The translations under genes were made by a program, and so were the position numbers. The notes under the pieces are model-generated. The model saw only the letters and a program-made list of their open reading frames with translations, had not been told where the DNA came from and ran no database searches. 64,000 nucleotides of DNA. Origin: Edaphobacter aggregans DSM 19364 (GTDB lineage: Bacteria; Acidobacteriota; Terriglobia; Terriglobales; Acidobacteriaceae). Location of the stretch: assembly GCF_000745965.1 (NCBI RefSeq), contig NZ_JQKI01000014.1, positions 99,580 through 163,579 of the forward strand, read 5' to 3'. Positions 9,062 to 17,971 of this stretch are shown piece after piece. Each line of letters begins with the position of its first letter. Within the stretch, counting starts at the first letter, position 1.

Positions 9062-9264
9062 TGGCTTACGTATCAGACGGAATCATTCAAGCGAAAGCTC
9101 CTGTCACTCGACGCCTCTCGACAAATCCGCGTAACCGCTAACCCTCCTTTACCGTTTACGCCTGTAAAATCGCCCACTCTGTTTGCATCCCTCTTCTCCG
9201 CTATTTGATACTGACCCTTCCGCCTACGCGGAAAAATCGCAGCATAGAAGGGTATCGCGTAGAA

Positions 9265-10608
<1,344 letters not shown>

Positions 10609-10623
10609 CCCTCAGCGTAAATA

Positions 10624-10668
10624 ACGGCGGCCGCGAACTTAGTCTCGCGGCCACCGTCTTTGCCCTTT
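10624..10668 (+). terminator. Terminator after ino1
   Basis: A 13-bp stem with one C-A mismatch (10624-10636 with 10645-10657) and an 8-base loop is followed by CTTTGCCCTTT. Confidence 0.7.
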
Positions 10669-10785
10669 GGTGTCACCTCGGCAAAAGGGACGACGATTTG
10701 AGGGGTCCCGAGCACGTGGCCCGCGTAGCGCCAGCGGCTCACGTGCGGGGCATCCGTCGCAAAAACTCACAACTATACTTGACGT

Positions 10786-11295
10786 ATGAGTCACCCACGT
10801 ACGCTGCCGCTCTTTGACTCCGGAGTACACCCCGGCTCCTGGAATGAGCGCATGAGCCCCGGCGATTATGCCGTGCACTATTCCAGCTTCGAGAGCAGCG
10901 CACGCGGCTCCGGTCCCACCTGCACCATCTTCGGCTCGCTCGTCGAGGCAGAGCAATACGCTACCGAGCAGGTCACGCTTCGCCCGGGCCTTCGCTGTCG
11001 CATCTACGATCACCACGGCTTCGTTGGATCGCCAATCCGCGAGATTCAGGGGCGTGAGTACGTCGGCGAGAGCGACCTCTCTCCGCGTTTCCGCAGATGG
11101 ACTGGCTCAATCCTCTTCTTTGGCGGTCTCGCGCTCACCTTCGTCGATTGGAGCACGGACTTCAGACTCTCGTGGCCTGCGATGCTCGGAACACGCATGC
11201 TCATTCCTGGCCTTATCCTGCTCGTCACGGAAGCAGTGATCATCATCATCTCCAGGCGTGAATCTCCTCATCATCAGGTCAAGAGAGTGATATGA
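10786..11295 (+). CDS. Small two-helix membrane protein of unknown function, in operon with antiporter
   Basis: The 169-residue protein has a soluble N-terminal domain of about 105 residues (including SPGDYAVHYSSFES and RPGLRCRIYDHHGFVGSPIRE) and two C-terminal membrane segments around 107-125 and 137-155. The last codons overlap the antiporter start as ATGA, so the two are translationally coupled and probably work together. I do not recognise the soluble domain. It might regulate or assemble with the antiporter, which is inference from coupling only. Confidence 0.75.
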   Translation: MSHPRTLPLFDSGVHPGSWNERMSPGDYAVHYSSFESSARGSGPTCTIFGSLVEAEQYATEQVTLRPGLRCRIYDHHGFVGSPIREIQGREYVGESDLSPRFRRWTGSILFFGGLALTFVDWSTDFRLSWPAMLGTRMLIPGLILLVTEAVIIIISRRESPHHQVKRVI

Positions 11296-12542
11296 CACTG
11301 TTGCTTCTGCAGATGACAGTCGTCCTGCTGATCACACTGCTCTGCGGTTGGATCGCTCGCAGGCTGGGCCAGGCCAGAGTCATCGGTGAGATTGCAGGTG
11401 GCATTCTTCTCGGTCCCTCGGTCTTTGGCCGGATCGCCCCCCACGCTTCGGCCCTCCTGTTCCCGCCGAGCTCTCTCGGACCGTTCGACGTACTGAGCAC
11501 CGTCGGCCTCATCCTGTTCCTCTTTCTCATTGGCAGCCAACTCGACGTGGAGCACCTTCGCCGGAACAAGTCCACGGCTACGCTCGCCAGCGGATTGAGC
11601 ATCCTGCTTCCGTTCCTCATGGCGGCTGCCCTCGCCCCTTCGCTCCGCAGCAGATTCGTTCCGGACGGCGTGGGAGCCCTCCCCTTCGCCCTCTTCCTCG
11701 GCGTATCCATAAGCATTACTGCCTTTCCCGTGCTCGCCCGCATCCTCGAAGAGCGCCAGATGCAGTCCACCTCTCTCGGAACAACGGCTCTCATGTGTGC
11801 GGCGGTGGACGATGTAAGCGCATGGACTCTCCTCGCGGTCGCCCTCGCGCTGATCCCCCACAGCGCCTCCTCCATGGTCCTGCCCTACAGGCTCCTCTGG
11901 CTCGGCATCTACCTCATCTTCATGGTGGGCGTCGTTCGCCCGCTCGGGAAACGGCTCGTCAGGCACAACAGCAGATTTTCACTCTCGTATGAACTTCTCG
12001 GGATCATCGTCGCCGTGACCCTGGCGTCCGCAGCAGCGACCGAGGCCATCGGGGTGCACCCGCTCTTCGGGGCCTTTCTCGCAGGAGTATGCTTCCCCCG
12101 CGTGCAGCATTGGCAGGGCAAGCTTCGCGCTCATCTCGAAATGATCGTCTCCGTCCTCCTCCTGCCCTTGTTCTTCGCGCTAACAGGAATGCGGACCCGT
12201 CTGGACCTGCTCAGCGGCACCAGGATCTGGTTCTGGACCGCCGTCGTTCTCGCCGTTGCCGTTGCCGGAAAGATGGGAGGCGCGGTATTGGCGGCGCGCT
12301 GGACGGGAGAGTCCTGGAAGAACGCCCTCGCCCTCGGTGCTCTGCTCAACACACGGGGCCTCGTCGAGCTCATCGTGTTGAACATCGCATACAACGCCGG
12401 CGTCTTCTCGCCAACGCTCTTCTCCATGCTCGTCGTGATGGCCTTGATCACGACCATGATGACCACGCCGATCCTCAACCTGCTAGGAGTGCGCCACGCA
12501 GGCTCGCAGAATCAGGACCGCGCAATAAGAGAGGCAGCCTAG
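11292..12542 (+). CDS. Cation:proton antiporter, CPA2 family
   Basis: The 416-residue protein has 11-13 membrane segments typical of KefB/NapA-like Na+(K+)/H+ exchangers in the cytoplasmic membrane. Family features seen are ARVIGEIAGGILLGPSVFG in segment 2, GLILFLFLIGSQLD, ITAFPVLARILEERQ, and the paired motif IGVHPLFGAFLAGV. In the segment where aspartate often binds the ion the order is CAAVDDVSAW, which keeps the DD pair. There is no C-terminal TrkA/RCK domain, so nucleotide gating is not expected. It is the second gene of a coupled pair and converges on the next gene. Confidence 0.92.
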   Translation: MTLLLLQMTVVLLITLLCGWIARRLGQARVIGEIAGGILLGPSVFGRIAPHASALLFPPSSLGPFDVLSTVGLILFLFLIGSQLDVEHLRRNKSTATLASGLSILLPFLMAAALAPSLRSRFVPDGVGALPFALFLGVSISITAFPVLARILEERQMQSTSLGTTALMCAAVDDVSAWTLLAVALALIPHSASSMVLPYRLLWLGIYLIFMVGVVRPLGKRLVRHNSRFSLSYELLGIIVAVTLASAAATEAIGVHPLFGAFLAGVCFPRVQHWQGKLRAHLEMIVSVLLLPLFFALTGMRTRLDLLSGTRIWFWTAVVLAVAVAGKMGGAVLAARWTGESWKNALALGALLNTRGLVELIVLNIAYNAGVFSPTLFSMLVVMALITTMMTTPILNLLGVRHAGSQNQDRAIREAA

Positions 12543-12581
12543 GACAACCCCCGCTGCCCCCTCATTGCTCAGCCGCTCCTG

Positions 12582-13457
12582 CTAGTAGGGCGGGTAATAG
12601 TACCGGTATGCGACCGGCGGATACCCATAGGCCGGAGGAGGCGGAGGATACGCGTAAGCCGGTGGATACCCGTAAATCACCGGAGGCTGCTGCATCACGA
12701 CTGGAGCCGGTGCCGCAGCCTGTACGACAACCACCGTCGGACTCGGCTGGGCATATGCCTGCTGAATCGGCGCCGGCTGCGCATACGCCCGTTCGGCCGC
12801 CACCGGCTGCATCCGTTCGATCGGGGCTGGCTGCGCCCGTTCAATCGGCTGCGGCGGCGGCTCCGACTCCGCATAGTTATACCGGGAGATCATCTGCGGT
12901 TGATGCTGTACCTCGCTCTTTGTCGGAATCCCGATGTCGTCCAGCAGCATGACAGTCAGGCGCGTCTCCGGCTTCAGCACCGGATACGGTCCACGCCGCG
13001 GCAGGTTGACCAGGTCAATCGGCCACAGCAACGGAATCATCCACGTGATGGCATCACGAGTCGGGTGTCCTGTCCCATGAATCTTCCCATCCCGGTCCAC
13101 GGGATACTTGGCCGAGGTTGCCACGACACGAGTCGAAATGGGGATCACCGTATCGTTCCCCACAACCATCCGGTCAAACTTCAACTCGATCCAGCCCTTG
13201 CCAACAAAGTGCCCCGGATCTTTGTAGTCTTCAAAGCGGCCAACCATGTAGCTCCCGTACGGAAACACGGATCGGCCGTACATCTCGCTGCGGCTCACCT
13301 GGCAGAGCACCGGATCGCCGATGTGTGCTGTCTTCGATGAGAGATTGGGTTCGGACACCATGCACTGCATCACCGAACCGGCTGGAATCAATTGCTCCGC
13401 ACCTGCAGCAAGCGAAGCAGGCAGAAACAGCAGCAACGTCGCAAGAACACACTTCAT
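12582..13457 (-). CDS. Secreted beta-domain protein with Pro/Tyr-rich tail
   Basis: The 291-residue product has a signal peptide (cleavage near AAGAEQ) and a domain at about 22-165 with the pattern PAGSVMQCMV..VFPYGSYMVGRF. It then has a Pro/Ala/Gln-rich stretch and a tail dominated by Tyr and Pro. The domain layout resembles two other secreted proteins of this window (17064-17849 and 41635-42567). There is no Gly-zipper here; instead residues near 145-160 (DAITWMIPLLWPIDLV) form a hydrophobic patch. A cell-envelope role is likely; the molecular function is unknown. GAGGGGGTTCAC lies just before the ATG. Confidence 0.75.
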   Translation of the reverse strand: MKCVLATLLLFLPASLAAGAEQLIPAGSVMQCMVSEPNLSSKTAHIGDPVLCQVSRSEMYGRSVFPYGSYMVGRFEDYKDPGHFVGKGWIELKFDRMVVGNDTVIPISTRVVATSAKYPVDRDGKIHGTGHPTRDAITWMIPLLWPIDLVNLPRRGPYPVLKPETRLTVMLLDDIGIPTKSEVQHQPQMISRYNYAESEPPPQPIERAQPAPIERMQPVAAERAYAQPAPIQQAYAQPSPTVVVVQAAAPAPVVMQQPPVIYGYPPAYAYPPPPPAYGYPPVAYRYYYPPY

Positions 13458-13871
13458 GTGAACCCCCTCAAACGTGCGTGGCCTAAGAAACCTGGTTCCT
13501 TAAACAAACGTTTCCTTCGTCGGAAATCGAGGAGACTGCTTGAATACTTGTCTGGGTAGTGGGGCCCAGTGGTGTTGCCCGGAAGTATAACTCAGAAATA
13601 AAGATCCCTTGGAATTTTTTCTACAAAGTCTTGCACCTCCCCCACGCAGCACTCTTCGCTGAGAACCTCGACTATGTATGCATCCCGGTTTTAATTGGAA
13701 CGGCCTGCGCTACGATACGATTCTCTTCAAAAAAGTGCAGTAGGAAAGGCAGCCTGGGACAATCAAAAGCCGGGTGCCCCGGTCGCACACACACTGCGAC
13801 GGTGCGGTTGCGAGTACAGAACTTGCAACCGCCCTTGTCTTCTTGTCAAAGTATCGCCGGACGAAAGCGAA
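13458..13871. other. Intergenic region with one hairpin
   Basis: These 414 bases hold no gene I can support. The first part is the promoter side of the secreted gene at 12582. The sequence has AT-rich patches (GGAATTTTTTCTACAAAG near 13611) and one good hairpin near 13804-13832. No tRNA fold was found. Confidence 0.6.
13804..13832. terminator. Possible bidirectional terminator hairpin
   Basis: An 11-bp stem with one G-U pair (13804-13814 with 13822-13832) encloses a 7-base loop about 40 bases past the ferritin-like gene. The flanks on the plus strand are T-rich (CTTGTCTTCTTGT), but there is no clean T-run in the minus direction. Confidence 0.4.
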
Positions 13872-15024
13872 TCAGAATAACAGCCCGCGCCTGGCTGCAT
13901 CCGCATCCTGCGCCAGGTCTTTAAGCACATTGAAGAACGCCGCCGATTGACCTTTGAAGAGACCCATCGCTGTCAGGAAATTGACCACGCCCATCGCAAT
14001 TCCTCTCGTCTCTGTAGGTCGGATGATCGAGCATGGCGGAAGCCTGCGGCTCAGGAACGGGCACGGCTCAGGCATGATCAGGTTCGTTTGGAACTCCTCG
14101 CCACCGAACGGTGGAGAGTTTAAATCTGGAAAGGTCACCGATACTCCGGTAACGGGATCCTTTGCAGTCAAGGAAGGTGCGTTGCCCGCCTTGTCCGACC
14201 AGGTTTGAAAATGCATCGTCTCCGTGGGGCCAATGCTGATCAGAATTCGCAGGACCTCCACACTTGTGGCTCTCTGCGCCATCGCGGGATAAAGGCTGTT
14301 CCCACCTTGTTCAATCGTGGGGAAGTGGAAGGCTGCAGTATTGGCGATCGCCTGAAGAAAGTTTGGGTCGGTGGTATCGGCATCCGTCCTGGGAATTGCC
14401 GTATGCTCCCCCGTGGCTAAAGTCGGGATCGCCTGCGGAAAGGTAAAGTTCGGATCGAGGTCCGGGTTATGACTGTCGTCGCGGTAGCGAGTCCACCAAC
14501 TGGTGTCCAGCGTGAGTTGCATCAGGTTTGTAAGCCGTAGCTTTCCGCTGGAGCCTTTCGCAGTGCTGCCCTGCAGAGTGCGAAATTGCTCAAGGTCTAC
14601 TGTCGCTGCTCCCTTAGTTAGAGGCCAGATACGCGTTGAGGAAGTTCTGGTGGGTAAATTCGTCGTCGGTATTGTCGTGGATGTACTGGTCCATGTCTTC
14701 ATCAAGCGTGGCAAGAGCTTCCTTGAAGGCTGGATTCCCGCTTCCATCTGGGACTTCCTTGTCCTGAATTCCCGCCAGCTCGTTGTACTGCACCCAGAAG
14801 TCCGTCTCTAGTATCTCTGCTGCTGCGGCGAACCGAAGCAAGGCTGCGTCTCCCCGAGTGAGATGACCACTGCGATCGTCGTCAAATCGACCTTGCGCCG
14901 AAGCCAACGAGCTATTGGCCAGGAGTCCCATCCCAGCGGTTGCGGCCCCCGCTGCAGTTAGCCCGTTCCTCAGGAACGAACGCCGGTTAGTTGCGGTTTT
15001 CATGTTGATCCACATGTGTTCCAT
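13872..15024 (-). pseudogene. Tat-exported ferritin-like domain protein, frameshifted by a 4-bp duplication
   Basis: The 5' part runs 15024-14614. It starts at an ATG 6 bases behind a perfect AAGGAGG site and has a twin-arginine signal (NRRSFLRNGLTAAGAATAGM), then the helical segment AAAAEILETDFWVQYNEL and DDEFTHQNFLNAYLAS. A stop follows at once. The 3' part continues in another frame from about 14634 to 13872 (KGAATVDLEQFRTLQGST, ISIGPTETMHFQTWSD) without further stops for over 240 codons. Removing one CTAA of a CTAACTAA tandem restores an expected LASKGA join. The intact family is a ferritin-like helical bundle, exported folded. Recent inactivation or slippage-controlled expression are both possible. 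Confidence 0.8.
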
Positions 15025-15290
15025 ACAACACCTCCTTCGCACAGAGCTTGAACTTGCCAAACGGGGCCGGTGTCAGTGAAACGTAAAAATATAATCCAAA
15101 TTCAGCTTCTCGCTAAGATGCCTCGGTGCCTCTTCGCGACGCTTCTGTCGCTGAGGTGAGCAATGCACGAAATCCAATCCGTCTTTCTTTCCCGACCGGA
15201 GTCTCTCGGGTGCCCCATTCCTTCGCAGTTTCATCGCGAAGGGTGGGAAACGACACCCTGGACCAGGCCACTTGATACGATCGTCTTCGA

Positions 15291-16043
15291 ATGCCTCCTC
15301 AATCCAATCCCAACGAAACCCAACCCCGCATCCTCCGCACCTTCACCACCCTTCATCAGCTCCGCCCAGCCTGGGGAGGCGCACTCATCCTCTCCCTCGG
15401 TCTCGACCCCGCAGGTTCCGCCCTCTCCATCGCCGCCAACATCGCCGGAGCCGTCTCCCTCGCCATCGACAAAGACCCCACCCACCTCCGCGAAGCCGCC
15501 CTCTCCGGCGCCGTCGACTTCACCGTCAACACCCTCGACGAGGCCATCCGCGCCATGAAGAACGAGGTCCGCAAACACACCCCGCTCGCGGTCGCCCTCT
15601 CCGCCGACCCCATCCTCACCCTCGACGAGATTCTCGAGCGCGGCCTCGCCCCGCAACTCTTCACCATCTTCCTACCGCCACACCTCCGCATCACCCAGGC
15701 CGCCGCCACTCTCCGCTCCCTCGGTGCCGCCCTCATCGACTTCTCCGAAACCACCGCCCCCCAGCCCGAATTCCAGCCCAGCCAATCCCTCCTCACCCCA
15801 CTCCTCGAAGCCCGTGGCTGGACCCTACAGACCTTCACCTTCGACACCCCCGCCACACTCCGCCACTTCGACGCCGAAGCCCTGGCCCTCCTGCCACCCA
15901 CCCCCACGCCCGACGACCCGGACACCCTCCGCCGCCGCTGGCTCGAAGCCGCCCCTCGCATCCTCCAGCGCCAGCGCCCCCCACACCGCACCCTCTGGCT
16001 CACTGAACCCGAGATAGCAGTGCTCAAACAGTCGCAGGAATGA
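15291..16043 (+). CDS. Orphan urocanase-like Rossmann domain protein
   Basis: The 250-residue protein contains a segment (about 28-125) that follows the NAD-binding Rossmann domain of urocanate hydratase, with GGALILSLGLDPAGSALSIA, GAVSLAIDKDPTHLRE, TLDEAIRAM and ERGLAPQLF in the right order. Urocanase itself is about 550 residues; the flanking catalytic domains are absent. The C-terminal 100 residues are Pro/Thr/Arg-rich with LRRRWLEAAPRILQRQ. No histidine-degradation gene is nearby. It may bind NAD or a related nucleotide, which is inference from the fold only. Its start context has no strong ribosome site. Confidence 0.7.
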   Translation: MPPQSNPNETQPRILRTFTTLHQLRPAWGGALILSLGLDPAGSALSIAANIAGAVSLAIDKDPTHLREAALSGAVDFTVNTLDEAIRAMKNEVRKHTPLAVALSADPILTLDEILERGLAPQLFTIFLPPHLRITQAAATLRSLGAALIDFSETTAPQPEFQPSQSLLTPLLEARGWTLQTFTFDTPATLRHFDAEALALLPPTPTPDDPDTLRRRWLEAAPRILQRQRPPHRTLWLTEPEIAVLKQSQE

Positions 16044-16090
16044 CAAACTGCCCGCCCACAGCATGAATCGACCCATGTTGTCTTTCCACG

Positions 16091-16140
16091 TGTCATCCTG
16101 AGCGGAGCGCGCAGCGCGGAGTCGAAGGATCTGCGGTTTG
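16091..16140. repeat. TCATCCTGAGCG..TCGAAGGATC intergenic repeat
   Basis: The unit has imperfect internal symmetry (GAGCGGAGCGCGCAGCGCGGAG). Diverged relatives lie at about 41494-41528, 48297-48345 and 57306-57372, always between genes. It resembles a dispersed repeat seen widely in acidobacterial genomes (recalled, not searched). Confidence 0.65.
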
Positions 16141-16185
16141 ACCGTGGCAGGCAAGAAGCTTGCGCTTTTCTAAGCGGGAAAAAGC

Positions 16186-16375
16186 CTGTCAAGCCCCATT
16201 TCGGCCTAAATTACTCAAACCAAAAGAAATACAAGTTGCCGATTAATTACCTTCGGTTCTCTACAGTAGAAAATAGTGGCAAAAACGGCCACAGCAAAAA
16301 ACCCGAAGCAGCAGGGAAGTACCCACCTAACCATCCTGTTTCGAAGACTTTGCGCAAAATAAGTACGGGGGAGGG
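16186..16375 (+). repeat. Two-copy intergenic element, copy A
   Basis: It shares three boxes with 57472-57678: CTGTCAAGCCCCA (16186-16198), AGTTGCCGATTAATT (16234-16248) and TTTCGAAGACTTTGC (16339-16353), followed by AAGTACGGGGGAGGGTCAC. The first two boxes are exactly 48 bases apart in both copies, while the middle differs in length and sequence. A weak GTGGC..GGCCAC hairpin lies in the middle. Its end touches the ysxC stop codon. Confidence 0.75.
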
Positions 16376-16987
16376 TCACTCCGCAGCAGTCATCAGCCGC
16401 TGCCATAGAACCTTCACTCCAGCCTCCGTCTTCGACGACACCGGCAGGATCTCCTCCACCCCGTGCTCCCGTTTGAGCGCCGCCAGATTCTTCGCCAGAA
16501 CATTGTTCGATAGCCGGTCCGCCTTGGTCCCCACCACCACAAAGGGCCGCTGGGTCTGCTTCAGATAAGTAATCAACTGCCCATCGCTCGGCTGCGGAGG
16601 GATGTTCGTATCCACCAGGCAGACGCACAGCGCCAGCGTCTCCCGCTCTGCCAGATAGGGCTCGATAAACTTCGGCCACTCCGCCGAGATCGACTTCGAG
16701 ATCTTTGCGTACCCGTACCCAGGCAGGTCGGCAAAGATCATCGCCGGCACAACTCTAGGCTTCCCCCCGGCCACTTCGTGCAGGGCAAAGAAATTGATAG
16801 CTCGCGTCCGCCCCGGCGTCGAAGACACCCGGGCCTCCTTCGACCCCAGCAAGGCATTAATCAGCGAAGACTTGCCGACGTTTGACCGCCCCAGAAACGC
16901 GATCTCCGGCGCTCCATGAGTCTTCGACTCAAAAGGAAAGTGCGAGGCGTCAGTAGCAGAGAGCAGAAAGACCGGTTGCAGCCGCAT
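16376..16987 (-). CDS. ysxC: Ribosome biogenesis GTPase YsxC/EngB
   Basis: This P-loop GTPase takes part in assembly of the large ribosomal subunit. The 203-residue length is typical. The G1 motif is GRSNVGKSSLINALLG, G2 the threonine in SSTPGRTRAINFF, G3 DLPGYGYAKIS, G4 TKAD and G5 around PVSSKT. All motifs are intact. It is transcribed away from the Gly-zipper lipoprotein gene on the same strand with 76 bases between, so a shared transcript is possible. The stop codon coincides with the end of the intergenic element copy A, which may act as its transcript end. Confidence 0.96.
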   Translation of the reverse strand: MRLQPVFLLSATDASHFPFESKTHGAPEIAFLGRSNVGKSSLINALLGSKEARVSSTPGRTRAINFFALHEVAGGKPRVVPAMIFADLPGYGYAKISKSISAEWPKFIEPYLAERETLALCVCLVDTNIPPQPSDGQLITYLKQTQRPFVVVGTKADRLSNNVLAKNLAALKREHGVEEILPVSSKTEAGVKVLWQRLMTAAE

Positions 16988-17063
16988 GACTCCAGTCTAT
17001 CCGCCCGGAAAGACAAAGGAGGCGCCGCCGCAAGCGAACGCCTCCAATCGATCCAAGAAGCAG

Positions 17064-17849
17064 CTACTGCTTGGTCTCCTTGGTGACCGTCACGGGAGCA
17101 GCCAGCTTGAAGGCCACGACCGACTCCGCCGGAATCACGATGTCCTTATTCCCGGTAAGCGCCGCGCCTGCCGTACCCGCGCCCGCGCCGGCTAGTGCGC
17201 CGATCGCCGCGCCCTTACCGCCGCCCGCCAGGCCGCCGATCAGGGCACCCGCACCCGCTCCGCCGCCGATCAGGCCAGCCGTGCGCTTGCCCTTACCCTT
17301 CTCCTGCTTCAGGTAATCGCTGGTCGTCACAGGGTGCCCGGAGATCTCCGTCACCTGGATTGCAAGGTTGCCCTCGCCCTTGAACTTGCCGCGGCCTTTG
17401 GCGGCCGTGACGGTTCCCACGACATGAGCGCCGCGCGGAAAGACGGTTGCGCCGCTCGAGGTCGACACCGGAGCAGCCAGTTCGCCCGAGAATCCGTCAC
17501 CGACACTATTGTTCTTGGCGCTGAGCTGCTGGGTGATCGTCACCGAAACCGTCGCACCGACAGGTGCCGTCAGCTTGACTACCTTAGGTGCTGGCGGTGC
17601 GGCCGGCGCAGTTGCGACAGGCGCCGGAGCCGGGGCCGCGGCAGGAGCCGTCGCCGGAGTGGAAGCTGGTGCGGGAGCAGCAGCAGGTTGATCAGCCGGA
17701 GCAGTTGCCGGCGGAGGAGCAGCCGGGGCCGATTGAGATGCAGTTGCATCGCTGGCGGGGGCCGCAGGCGTCGAGCTCTTGCAACCGCCGAGGACAAGAG
17801 CCGTCGTTAGTGTGAGGATTGCTGCGAGATTTAATTGCTTTACACGCAT
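17064..17849 (-). CDS. Lipoprotein with Ala/Pro linker and Gly-zipper
   Basis: The 261-residue protein has a lipoprotein signal with lipobox LGGC (Cys23), so it is probably anchored to a membrane by a lipidated cysteine. Residues 24-90 are a low-complexity Ala/Pro linker. About 91-175 form a beta-type domain (GATVSVTITQQL, GATVFPRGAHVVGTVTAAKG), followed by a Gly-zipper at about 188-235 (GLIGGGAGAGALIGGLAGGG) and a short strand-rich end. The same domain-plus-zipper order occurs at 41635-42567. A structural or envelope-stress role is plausible but unproven. Confidence 0.8.
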   Translation of the reverse strand: MRVKQLNLAAILTLTTALVLGGCKSSTPAAPASDATASQSAPAAPPPATAPADQPAAAPAPASTPATAPAAAPAPAPVATAPAAPPAPKVVKLTAPVGATVSVTITQQLSAKNNSVGDGFSGELAAPVSTSSGATVFPRGAHVVGTVTAAKGRGKFKGEGNLAIQVTEISGHPVTTSDYLKQEKGKGKRTAGLIGGGAGAGALIGGLAGGGKGAAIGALAGAGAGTAGAALTGNKDIVIPAESVVAFKLAAPVTVTKETKQ

Positions 17850-17971
17850 TGTGGGTCGTCTCCGGATGTGCAGGCTGAAAGTTTGGCTAGAAATATACTC
17901 CCCATAGACTGGCTTTGGCTGGGCAGAGTTGTCTCGCTCGTCTCCCCGTCCCGAGTTTACGCGTAATGCAA

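Larger units (their letters stand above)
16044..16375. other. Intergenic region holding two different repeats
   Basis: These 332 bases contain a GC-rich TCATCCTGAGCG-type repeat (16091-16140) and then one copy of a longer two-copy element (16186-16375). No protein gene is supported. Confidence 0.75.

Noticed and set aside
13611..13650. Possible third copy of the two-copy element
   Set aside because: It shares only AAGACTTTG and GGGGGAGGT on the minus strand, in the wrong order and without the other boxes.
14614..14634. Programmed +1 frameshift in the ferritin-like gene
   Set aside because: The CTAACTAA duplication explains the break more simply. No slippery codon with an internal ribosome-site-like stimulator, as in prfB, was seen.
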